DNA of 64,000 nucleotides from Yes71-27 sp040758635. GTDB lineage: Bacteria; Bacillota; Desulfotomaculia; Desulfotomaculales; Ammonificaceae. Positions within the stretch are counted from its first letter, which is position 1. Every line of letters starts with the position of its first letter. The stretch covers positions 1 to 64,000 of the forward strand of contig JBFLVI010000002.1 in the NCBI GenBank assembly GCA_040758635.1. The letters run 5' to 3'. Under the pieces are notes generated by a model, which saw nothing but the letters and a program-made list of their open reading frames with translations, did no database searches and had not been told where the DNA came from. Both the position numbers and the translations under genes were made by a program. Shown here piece by piece: positions 30,366-39,800 of this stretch.

Positions 30366-32261
30366 TTAATTGAGCTCGAGGTAGTAATACTTGAGGCGCG
30401 GCGTTACATGCCCGGCTGCGGGCTTGCGCTCCAAAACCGCTTTGAAGCGCAAGGCGTTGAACGCGACCCTTGGTACCCCGTAAATAAGGGTAAAATCCTG
30501 CGGCCGGAGACCCCTGTCAGCCGGGTCGAAATTTATAACCGGGTGCCAAAGATTATCCTTTTTTATAAGAGAATACCTGCCGACCATGCCCGGCGGCGTC
30601 CGGTAGTTGAGCGACGGATACGCGACATACTCGAACGGCTCACGCCGCGCCCGGACCACTTCCTTTCCCAGAATCCAGTCCCAGGTTAATCCCAGGCCGG
30701 TCCTCTTGTTGCTATCGTAGTTATAAACCAAAAAAACAAACTCATTCCATCCCGGCACCAGGTGCAGCAGGGCACGGCTGCCTGCAACAGATAGTAGATT
30801 ATTATTTAAATAACCGGAGAAGCGGTACCCGTCCGAAACGCTAAAGTACACCCACTTATCGTTTACAGACGGCGAATAAATATAAAAAACGTAACAAAAG
30901 AAATTGTCCGTTAATTGGTCTACGTTTAGATAGGTATCGGTCGCAAACAAGCTACCCTTGTCACGATAACTGTACACCTTGGCGCAGGGAGTAATGTTTT
31001 CCCAATCAGTAAGCGACGGAACATAGTCAACCTCTGCATTAAGGTACGCACGCCCCCTCAAGTACTTGTCCACGCCACAGTACAGCTCGGGTGACCAAAC
31101 AGTGTCTACCTCAAAACCGGGCCCGAGAATGTAGGTCGTAATCCCGCCAACCGTATCATTCACGTCTACAGTACTGAAAGAAACCTCCCGCCGGTCCATA
31201 ATCCCCAAATCAATTTCGCCGGGCTGGACGGGCAACCAAATATCACTGTTTTCTCCAAGACTTAAGTAAAAATCAACGCTCGTCAATGGAGGAGTTTCAG
31301 TTTCAGCCAACAGACGCAGCTTGTTAACGACGGCAGCGTCGAAGACAAAAGGCCTGGAGACCAGTATTCCCCGTTCAACTATACCGGTACGGCAAACAGT
31401 AAGATTCTTTATACCAAAATAATAATCATACTGTTCGCTCTTTCCGTCTTGGGATTTGCTCATTAGAAGTCGCACGAGCCTGACGCGCGCAGAGGAAAAA
31501 AACCACGGCGAATTAACACCCGTATGCTCATCCCAGTCTTTGCCATCCGTGGAGGTTAGCAGCTTCACGTCCGGCGGGCGCCCGTGAAACTCCACCTCAA
31601 CCTTGTTAAGTTCCACCGGTGTGCCTATGTCCACCGTAACAGAGACCGTAACATCACCAGGCGTTGGGGATTTGGCACGTACCAGCCAATAAGTGTTATC
31701 AGCACCGTCAAACATGCACGCAAGCGGAGAAAGCGTCTCGTAGGTGATATACGGTGAAACAATCTCAAAGGACACGTTAGCCTCGTCAAGATTAACAAAA
31801 ACAGTATCGGAAACAACCTCATCGAGCCTTACTTCGCCTGCGCTGAGGTCCACTAGCGCAGTGGTTTCGGTAAGGTCTACGCGGTCGCAAGTAGAAAAAT
31901 CATCGCCCACAAAAGGCCGGTTTAAGGTCAGGAGCCCGAGACGCGACGCCATGTAACGCTCATGGTCGGACAGTACGATGTAAGCAGACCGCAAGCGCTC
32001 GAGTACGTCCCAGGCTTGCTCGTACAAACAGGCGATATCCTCCCCAACTGCTTCGAAGAACTGGTTATAATCTGCCGAAGAAGAAACGGCACGCTTTTTT
32101 ACCGCCGGAGGGGCGGCAACGGGATACCCCGGGCGATGGCTTTTTATCCACTTTGCCAGGCTACCCCGCACATAATCAAAGGCGGGATAACGCCCGGCAG
32201 ACATCACCCCCCTAACTACACGCTCCAATACCCGCCTGAGCTGCACATCAGCCAACGCCAA
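30366..32261 (-). CDS. Tail protein with discoidin (F5/8 type C)-like domain
   Basis: The 631-residue product starts with about 100 helical residues (ADYNQFFEAVGEDIACLYEQ). A beta-sandwich follows at about 195-290 with the F5/8 type C pattern (MFDGADNTYWLVRAK, ... PVELNKVEVEF, LLTSTDGKDWDEHTG, ARVRLVRLLMSK). Further beta domains fill the rest. It is paralogous in layout to the next two genes upstream: a helical head, then a discoidin-like sandwich. Such domains bind sugars or lipids. It overlaps the upstream gene by 14 bases. TTG 32261 has GGAAGGGG upstream. Confidence 0.72.
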   Translation of the reverse strand: MALADVQLRRVLERVVRGVMSAGRYPAFDYVRGSLAKWIKSHRPGYPVAAPPAVKKRAVSSSADYNQFFEAVGEDIACLYEQAWDVLERLRSAYIVLSDHERYMASRLGLLTLNRPFVGDDFSTCDRVDLTETTALVDLSAGEVRLDEVVSDTVFVNLDEANVSFEIVSPYITYETLSPLACMFDGADNTYWLVRAKSPTPGDVTVSVTVDIGTPVELNKVEVEFHGRPPDVKLLTSTDGKDWDEHTGVNSPWFFSSARVRLVRLLMSKSQDGKSEQYDYYFGIKNLTVCRTGIVERGILVSRPFVFDAAVVNKLRLLAETETPPLTSVDFYLSLGENSDIWLPVQPGEIDLGIMDRREVSFSTVDVNDTVGGITTYILGPGFEVDTVWSPELYCGVDKYLRGRAYLNAEVDYVPSLTDWENITPCAKVYSYRDKGSLFATDTYLNVDQLTDNFFCYVFYIYSPSVNDKWVYFSVSDGYRFSGYLNNNLLSVAGSRALLHLVPGWNEFVFLVYNYDSNKRTGLGLTWDWILGKEVVRARREPFEYVAYPSLNYRTPPGMVGRYSLIKKDNLWHPVINFDPADRGLRPQDFTLIYGVPRVAFNALRFKAVLERKPAAGHVTPRLKYYYLELN

Positions 32262-33975
32262 GCCACGACACCCCTTCCGGGAGTGAGATTACGTCATAAC
32301 TCCTTACAATAGGGGTAAGAAAACTATTATCTTCCGCTCCGCGTATAAGCACCCTAACAAAAAACGAACTCGCGGGACGCTTAAGAAACATCGTTTCGCC
32401 CCGAACAGCCGAAACCTCTTCGAGGGAGGGGTCAACCACAATGTTAAGGATGTCACCGCTACCCCTACCAAGCGGCGTGATAGGTGCCCACACTACACGG
32501 TCCGTACTGACAGCGTATTCTACGGATGTCCCGCTGGGTATATAGTCGTCTACCCGCAGCGCGAGCCGCGCGGGAGGGACACTAAAGAGGTACGGCGGAG
32601 AAATGAGCTCGGAAACGGGATGATACCTTGCCTCGCTAATCTCGACATCGCGTATACCGATAACATACCGCTGCGCCGGCACAACCGTTACAGTCTGCTG
32701 AACTGCGACGCTGTCGGTGAAAAAACGAGCCAGTATTTCCTGCATCCCCAAAGGAGAGATATTCTTGCGATAAGGATAATCAGCACGCGTTCCCTTGACC
32801 TCAAGACCCAGCAAGTCAACAGGAATCGAAGGCTCACCCACAAGTTGCCCGGAAACTGTCGGTACTCCGATTACCTCAGCCGCAGGGTCGCTTGCATACT
32901 TGTAGGCGATGCAACCCACGTCGGTCGTATAGCTGTGGGGCTGACTGAAAAACAACTGCACCACCCTACACTCTCGCGGCATAAAAGCGCAGACGAATTC
33001 GCCCGCACTGGTATAAGAGAAGTAGCCTCCTATCGACACGGGCGGAGTTATGCCGTCGCCTGACACCCGCACACCCTCAAACAGCGGTGTGCGCGCTCTG
33101 GGTGGAACATAGAAACGACAAGTAAACTGGTTAACTATCACAGGCTCATCAAAAACTATTTCCAGCGCAAGCGTTAATTTTCCGCCGTAGGGGCGCCGGT
33201 CCCATTTTACCCTCCCCGCACCTGGTACGGAAAAGTGGAGGCCGTAAGAGGGGCGGTGTTCCGGTAAGATACTGACAAGTTCATACTCGAACCAGGTATC
33301 TGGCCTGCCGTCAATAACAGCGGCATAATCGGCGTGGATGTCTGCGTGCCCAATAAACTTGCCGCCAACGTACTCGTGGGTATTGCCCGGAAAACCGTTA
33401 GAGTAAGTCCCCAAAAAGTAAGTGCCCTCAATTATCTCCCCGGGGAGAATACGTACGGCACCCCCGGGGGATACGTTTTCACGGCTGACCTCACCGAGAG
33501 TAACCCCGTAGGGAGCGATACACGCCATCGGAAAGTTAACAGCACTGAAACCGGTGCCCTGCTTGAAGTTCTCCCTGATTGTATAAGCGCCAGGCAGAAC
33601 TCGTTCTCGTAGAAGAGAATCCTGCGTACGGCGCCCGACTGACTCTATCTTTTCTTCCAGTCTCTTTAGTTCTGCAACGTGATAATTAAAGTCATTTTCC
33701 GCTTGTAACGCTATAGCCTCGCCGGCGGAACGCAAAAAGGCAAGGTCTTCTACCGCCTCCTTCAACATGGCGTTATAGTCAACCGAAAAAGGCGGAGTGT
33801 GAGGATAGGCCGGACGAAAAACGAACGAAGGACTGGCTAAACGCCTGAAAAACTCGCGCCTGGCGTACAGGGTATCGCCAGCGGTATCGGCCCCGGTAGG
33901 GCGTACACGGGAAGAAACAAGGCGCCGCAAGAAATCTTTTAGTCTGCCCGACAAGAAACAGTACCTTTTAAGCAA
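32248..33975 (-). CDS. Tail protein with discoidin-like domain, paralogue
   Basis: The 575-residue product has a helical N-terminus containing SVDYNAMLKEAVEDLAFLRS, which lines up with the same position in the 30,366 gene, then a coiled stretch (NDFNYHVAELKRLEEKIESV). Beta-sandwich region with VIDGRPDTWFEYEL and PVIVNQFTCRFYVPP, again discoidin-like (about 220-330). The start is TTG 33975 with AAAGGAGGC. Probably one of several related baseplate or fibre subunits. Confidence 0.72.
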   Translation of the reverse strand: MLKRYCFLSGRLKDFLRRLVSSRVRPTGADTAGDTLYARREFFRRLASPSFVFRPAYPHTPPFSVDYNAMLKEAVEDLAFLRSAGEAIALQAENDFNYHVAELKRLEEKIESVGRRTQDSLLRERVLPGAYTIRENFKQGTGFSAVNFPMACIAPYGVTLGEVSRENVSPGGAVRILPGEIIEGTYFLGTYSNGFPGNTHEYVGGKFIGHADIHADYAAVIDGRPDTWFEYELVSILPEHRPSYGLHFSVPGAGRVKWDRRPYGGKLTLALEIVFDEPVIVNQFTCRFYVPPRARTPLFEGVRVSGDGITPPVSIGGYFSYTSAGEFVCAFMPRECRVVQLFFSQPHSYTTDVGCIAYKYASDPAAEVIGVPTVSGQLVGEPSIPVDLLGLEVKGTRADYPYRKNISPLGMQEILARFFTDSVAVQQTVTVVPAQRYVIGIRDVEISEARYHPVSELISPPYLFSVPPARLALRVDDYIPSGTSVEYAVSTDRVVWAPITPLGRGSGDILNIVVDPSLEEVSAVRGETMFLKRPASSFFVRVLIRGAEDNSFLTPIVRSYDVISLPEGVSWLGVG

Positions 33976-33987
33976 GAGAAGCCTCCT

Positions 33988-36075
33988 TTAAGAAGCAACG
34001 TGAATGCGCAAACGGTAACGCCTGAGAACGCCCGTCAGGGAAGTGTGCCCGTACATGTTGCGGCGCATTACAGCGCGCAGCCGCACCTCCGCGCCAATAT
34101 ACTTGTAGTAAACTATAATCTCTGCGTTTATCGGAGACGCGAAGATTATGTCGCGGCCGGAATGAACAAACTCCCTGTCACCTGGCTTGACCGCCGTACC
34201 GTATAAATAGTCGGTTACGTTATTGAATTCCACAAACTCTCCGCCCTGCGCGACCACGACACGCAGGGGTGAAACACCGGTCGACACCAGCAGGCGGGGG
34301 ACGTCGGCATCCGCAACAGGACGCCAATCAACCAGAGAGCTGTAATCGAGATAAGGCGTGCAACTGAGTTTTATCCTGCCACCGGCGTCAGTCCCGTCAA
34401 AACGTTCACCGCGGCTGGCACCGGCCACAAACTCCCGCGGCGCCGCCGATTTCGCAAACTCTACAAAGTACGACTGCGGCGAGGGAATATAATCGGCGGT
34501 ATATATGGCCTGACTGTTATACCCGCTTATTTTTAAATTCCTATCATCAATGAGGTCAAAGTCAGAAAAGGGCACGCCGTTACGATAGAGTTTGAGGTCA
34601 CCAGCAACGGGGAAGCGCAGAGTAGGGGCAGGGCCAAAAAGCCGTTCGCCCACAACGTTTTTACCCTTGGGAACAATAGGGTAGAGCTCCCCATCGCACT
34701 CAATAAAATACTCAAGAGATGTAGCAACAACGTCGTTACCGCAGACGGAGACGCGCGGGTGCTCCTCCTCGGTTTCAAGCTCCGCTGTCCGTGCGTCTCC
34801 AGGAAGAACAAACGGCTCGGAAACCATAAAGCTGAAGTCACGGTAATGTCTCTCGCGGGCGCCTATCTCACGGAGGCCGTAAACGTACTCGTAGCACACC
34901 TGGTCAATACCAGGGCTCTCTGGCGAGAACGAGAGACCCTCCCAGCCCCTAAACTGCTCGCGGTAATTGCGCTCCTCAACGTCGCGTATGCCCGGAAACC
35001 AGAGTTCCTCTTTAAGCCTCTGCTCCATATACAGCTCGTCAAGAACCGCAGGGGGTATAAAATAGCGCTTGCGCTCGCAATGCAGCTGCCTGACCAAGAA
35101 ACGCGCGCGGACACAGGAAACAGCAGGAAAGCGCACAATGGTATCGCGTTCCAGCTTTACGTTCCGCGCCACAAGGCGCCCCGGACCGGCCTGGTCCTCG
35201 TAAACGAGAAGTCCTACCAGTTCCATGGGATAGGGAGCAGCAGGGGCTATGCTGAACTCGGTAACGGTCACGGGGTATTTGAAAACTAAAGACAGCTCAC
35301 AGAAAGCACCTCCGCGGGCCGAGCCGTACAGTAACGCGTCGTCTGCCGCGGTATTAAACACCAAACCTGGAGTAACATCAATGGGGCTTGGCGACAAAAC
35401 CGTCTCCCGCCAGGCAGTTACCGGCTGACCGTCAACAATTTTCTCTACGGGCGCTTCGACCTGGGGCAGGGGCACGCCAACATAACGTTCAACTTTCACG
35501 CGCACCAGCGGATAACCGCTCCCGGTAAGAGCAGCATCACGGTCCATGTATGGAGCAAGCGTAAAGCCACCATTAAAGGCCCCCAGGTACTCCGCTCCAT
35601 AAACCGTACCGTCCAGGTCGGCATGCGTAAAGTCACCACCGGCAACAAAACGGGGGGCAGCAAGGTCTTCGTCGACTACCACCGCGCCATCAACAACCGT
35701 AGGCGGCAACAGGGCAAGCTGCTCGGAAAGTTGAGCCAAACCCCGCTCCGCGTCCGCAACACGGCCGTTAAGCAGCCAGCAATGGTTTGACGTTACCCTG
35801 TCCAGTTCATTATAAAGGTCGAAGAGATATTGCAGGCCAAAGCAAAGCTTCTCGCCAGCGTCGTTGAAAAGCATAGAGTCGGTCCGCCCGGACTGAAGCG
35901 ATACCTCGAGCGACGGCGGAGAGATAATGAGCTGCTTGACGCGGTCAAGCTCACGGCGGTATTCCTCGTCAGATTTAATAACGCCTGATTGCTTCAACCC
36001 CGAAAGAAAACGCACGACGGTACTCTCCAGGGCGCGGTCAACAATTGTTTTCGCAAAATCACGCAGGAAAAACAT
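33988..36075 (-). CDS. Tail protein with discoidin-like domain, paralogue
   Basis: The 695-residue product is the third member of the series: a helical head (SMLFNDAGEKLCFGLQYLFD, LYNEL), then a beta region with the same WxE...PVTVTEFSIAPAAPYPMELV pattern (about 225-330). The C-terminal half is rich in beta with charged loops. The ATG directly follows the upstream stop and has only a distant GGGAG, so it is probably translated by coupling. Likely a tail-fibre or baseplate component. Confidence 0.72.
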   Translation of the reverse strand: MFFLRDFAKTIVDRALESTVVRFLSGLKQSGVIKSDEEYRRELDRVKQLIISPPSLEVSLQSGRTDSMLFNDAGEKLCFGLQYLFDLYNELDRVTSNHCWLLNGRVADAERGLAQLSEQLALLPPTVVDGAVVVDEDLAAPRFVAGGDFTHADLDGTVYGAEYLGAFNGGFTLAPYMDRDAALTGSGYPLVRVKVERYVGVPLPQVEAPVEKIVDGQPVTAWRETVLSPSPIDVTPGLVFNTAADDALLYGSARGGAFCELSLVFKYPVTVTEFSIAPAAPYPMELVGLLVYEDQAGPGRLVARNVKLERDTIVRFPAVSCVRARFLVRQLHCERKRYFIPPAVLDELYMEQRLKEELWFPGIRDVEERNYREQFRGWEGLSFSPESPGIDQVCYEYVYGLREIGARERHYRDFSFMVSEPFVLPGDARTAELETEEEHPRVSVCGNDVVATSLEYFIECDGELYPIVPKGKNVVGERLFGPAPTLRFPVAGDLKLYRNGVPFSDFDLIDDRNLKISGYNSQAIYTADYIPSPQSYFVEFAKSAAPREFVAGASRGERFDGTDAGGRIKLSCTPYLDYSSLVDWRPVADADVPRLLVSTGVSPLRVVVAQGGEFVEFNNVTDYLYGTAVKPGDREFVHSGRDIIFASPINAEIIVYYKYIGAEVRLRAVMRRNMYGHTSLTGVLRRYRLRIHVAS

Positions 36076-36828
36076 CTACTTCGTTACTACTCCCTGTTGT
36101 CCGTCATATGGCTGCCAGGTATTAGTGGTGGGGTTCCATTTTTCAAGGATAAAGTGGCTGAGCTCTGGAACATCCTGGTACGCCCAACTCACGAAAACTG
36201 TACTGCCCTGCGCCTGAACGTAAAGTGCCTTGGGTGTAAGCTGCTCGTCAAGAAGGTCGGCGTCAAGTGCATTCAGTTGCTGATAAATATTCAAGATATC
36301 GGAGGTAACGGCAGCGCTTGCACCATTGGATTCAAGAAGCGACAAAAGAAAATCTTCAGGAATATCGGTTAGTTTGACGCGGATGGTATACTTCAGCATT
36401 ACGGGACAATTCGGAACAATGGCAAATTCAACATGCGAATCAACTATGGAAGCGGTAAGTACGGTATTATTAATTACCACCGGACCAGAACCGTCATCCT
36501 TCAAAACCGTTACCAGTCCAGAGACATAACTGCCTTTTTCCAGCACGGGAAGCTCGTAAGTATTGCTGGTGATAACCGGCGTTACCATTGTGCGCGGAAT
36601 CAAAACCTCACGGTCGGTGATATAACCCGTAACACTCTCCAGTGTTTCTATTTTGGCGGTGGCGGTATTCATTTTGCGGTCAAATGCCACTAGGTTGGTC
36701 TCAGCACCCATGAGGCGAATATCTTGCTTCTTATTTTTGTACTCACAAGCGTCCATCCGCGAAGCAAGCGTACCAACAATAGCCTCCAGCTGCTGTTGAG
36801 TCATTTGGATAGAAAAGAGAGCAGACAA
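36076..36828 (-). CDS. Tail fibre connector with coiled coil and FN3-like end
   Basis: The 250-residue product starts at TTG 36828, eight bases after AGGAGGG, preferred over an upstream frame start inside the previous gene. The first 75 residues are a coiled coil (QQQLEAIVGTLASRMDACEY, KIETLESV). Then comes a beta region and a last part resembling an FN3 domain (FVSWAYQDVPELSHFILEKW). This layout fits a trimeric fibre linker. No specific family. Confidence 0.65.
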   Translation of the reverse strand: MSALFSIQMTQQQLEAIVGTLASRMDACEYKNKKQDIRLMGAETNLVAFDRKMNTATAKIETLESVTGYITDREVLIPRTMVTPVITSNTYELPVLEKGSYVSGLVTVLKDDGSGPVVINNTVLTASIVDSHVEFAIVPNCPVMLKYTIRVKLTDIPEDFLLSLLESNGASAAVTSDILNIYQQLNALDADLLDEQLTPKALYVQAQGSTVFVSWAYQDVPELSHFILEKWNPTTNTWQPYDGQQGVVTK

Positions 36829-36841
36829 TAAAAACTCCCTC

Positions 36842-39800
36842 CTAAAAATACTCGATGGCCGGGTGCACCCCATGAGCCAGATAACGCCTGACCGCCCGCT
36901 CTACTTCCTCGCGCGTAAACTGCCCGCCGTTTTCTTTTAAAATACCCCTCGGGAAGCGGGCAATTATCACCCCCTGGCCCGGATACGCAATGCCATCTGC
37001 CATGGCAATATCCCAGTAATCGGAGTGTGTATATCCATCGGCAAGACCACCACCGCGGCTCCTGGTATCAAGGATGACAACATCCTGCGGCGTAGAATTA
37101 GGCCTCACGTACACACGCGCCAATAAAAAAGCAGTCGGGTCGTAGAGTGGGCTATCTGGGTCGAAGTACTCTTTTTCTGTGGTATGAAAAAGCGTATTGT
37201 ATCGGACACTGCCGGGAATAAGCTCCCGGCCGCTAAACGCGGCCACGGGGCGGAGATACAGGTAAAAACAAAGCTGCAAAAGCCTGCAAGAGGTAACTTC
37301 TTCGGGAACGCCACGCCAGGCCGAAGGAAAATCACCGGGAACAACCAGTCCGGGTCCGTCAACAAGCGCCGTAAAACTGTGCCCTGGCGAGGGATTAAGG
37401 TTCAAATGGAAAAATCTGCCGGCTACATCGCAACCCCTATATTCGTAATAGAGATTTTCGTAAACGTAATCCGCAACAACAATATCCTGGGGATAAACGC
37501 TTTCCTCAATGTAAATTAAACCCTTCGCCCTGTCGACGTCCGCCACACCAACCTCGCGCTCGTTGGGCGCGCCGGGGTTAACGACAACCCGTTCTACCAC
37601 ATAGAGCGGCTTGTGAGCTGCACGAAACACGCCCCCGTCTATGTATTGAAGAACAGCGCCTTTTTGACGTACATACGGCACATCTGGGTCGAACGGTTGC
37701 CGCAAATATTCAGGCAGTGTGTAAAATAAATTCACCTCGGAACCGGCATAGGGCTGCAGTTCAGGACATGCTTCGTAGTTTGCCGAAGAAGGCAGAACAA
37801 TGGGGTACACAAACGACCCGTCCTTCACCCGAAGGTACCAGTTGTCCAGATAAACATCAAGGGGAGCGGGAAGCTCTACGTGAATGCGGCGAAGTTCGTC
37901 AAACTTAATCGCCATAACAGAAACGGCCGTCAGGTCCTGAAAATTCGTCCATGCAGTCACTTGCCCGCCCGGCTCCAGTTTGACAAGGTAGCTGCGGTTC
38001 TCCCCGTCACGTTGGTCAACCCAAAACCGGCCTGCATTGTACCATCGCAGGTTCACCCGACCGTCCGCGTTGTTTCCGTATATATCGCCCAGTTTAAGAG
38101 TTAGCCGCACGTGCTCCGGGTCAGCGTCGGGAGGAATCTTGCAGGCATCCTTAACGGACCCGACGTCCAGCATGTACTTCAACCCGTCGTCCTTCTGTAC
38201 GGTGCCGCTAAAGGTCGCCGGCTGTCCTATGTCTTTATACGGGTTGACGTTTACCGAGGCCCGCGGCGTATTGCCGTCGAGCGACATGGAAACACCTGGC
38301 GTAGCGCATTTCACGCCCTCCCACGTGAAATCGTAAACATCGCCGGGCGCGTTTTCGGGCTCCGGGGGTAAAACAGGTGGGTCGAGCGATATATCCCACT
38401 TTTGTTCGGTCTCGTCATAAACGGCATAGCCCTTACCCCGCAAGTTTTTGCCGTTTTCCTCCGTGGACCACTCATAGGTTCCGGGTATGTAGCTGTTCAC
38501 CGTGTAATACACGCCGGTCTCGTCAAGGCAAGACTTAAGCGTACGGAGCATGACCACGCAAGAATTGTTGTTCCGCTCCACGTCAGCGCCGACGTGAACC
38601 ATCTGGGCGGTCTTGTTGAAATCAGTGTCCTCGTAGCGGAGAAGGACGGTATTCCAGCCTGCTCTAAGGCTTAGCGTCGTCGACCCCTGACCCCCGGGGC
38701 GGTCGTATTTTAAAACATCGTTTAAATAAACCCTAAGGCGGTCGGTGTGGTAAAACTCCAGCGTAACACCGGCGGATTCCTTTACCCAGACCGCCGTGCT
38801 TATCTCGCCCCACTTGAACGGCATACCCTTGGAGTAAGGCAGGTCTTCAAGCTGGTCGTGCTGGATACAGTAAAGGTCCTGAAAGTCCTCCGGCGCGTTG
38901 TCGTCTCCGGCATAGTTCACCATCAGCGTCAGTGCATCGTTGAAATAAAGATACTGTCGGCTCACGACGTCAGGCACAGATACGGCAGCGGCGCCGTAAT
39001 AGTCGCTAACTTTATACTCGTGCGTCATGTAATCAGAAGAATCAGACTTAGAAACGTAGCGCATGCCCCTGCAAACCCAGGCGCCATCCCCGACGGGGAC
39101 GGGAATTTCGGTGATAAATTTAGAGCGGTCGGAAATGTAAGCGTAAACGTAGCCGTCGGAGCCCACGTACACCTCTATGCCATCGGTTCTCGAAACTACG
39201 CTCAGGTTCGCGCTGTTGATATCCGTTTCATCGGGGTCAAACCCGAGCTGGTTGCAGGCGTCCAGGAAAAGGTCTTCCTTGAGCTGTTCTATGGTACTGG
39301 AGCTTATTTTCTTGGGATTAGAAACGTCGTTCTCCGGCCCCAATATATCGCTGTAATCAAACCTGGCGGTGTCGGTTATAGTCCCCGTCTTTTCAGAAGC
39401 AAAACGCACCGTTATATCCTTAAAGCGGCATGCCTGCGAAAAAGTAAAGAAACCGAAAGAGCCGCAACCGCTCAAACCGTAATCGTTATAGACAGGATAG
39501 CTGCTATCCCAGGCAAAGGTGTTAATGAAATACCTGTCGTTAATTTTTATACACACGTCAACGTTATTGTCCGGGCGCTTTTTAACGTGGAGGTAAACGT
39601 GGTAAGTGTTAGGGCCAGGCTCAGTGTTCTTAGTTTCAGGGAATTCCCCCTCGGGGTATAGTGGGTCTGTTTCTGAGACATCTTTTAGAACCCTGTGATA
39701 GCGCCAACCCCCAGGCCCTGCGTCATCTTGGCCGCCGCCGTACCAGCCCACACCGTCGCGCGTCCAGTCGTTAAAGTGAGCGTAATTCAAACCGCCGTTA

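Noticed and set aside
38747..39661. 304-codon + strand frame inside the 1652-residue tail gene
   Set aside because: It lies fully opposite a continuous modular gene; composition reflects the codon pattern of that gene read backwards. No ribosome-binding site.
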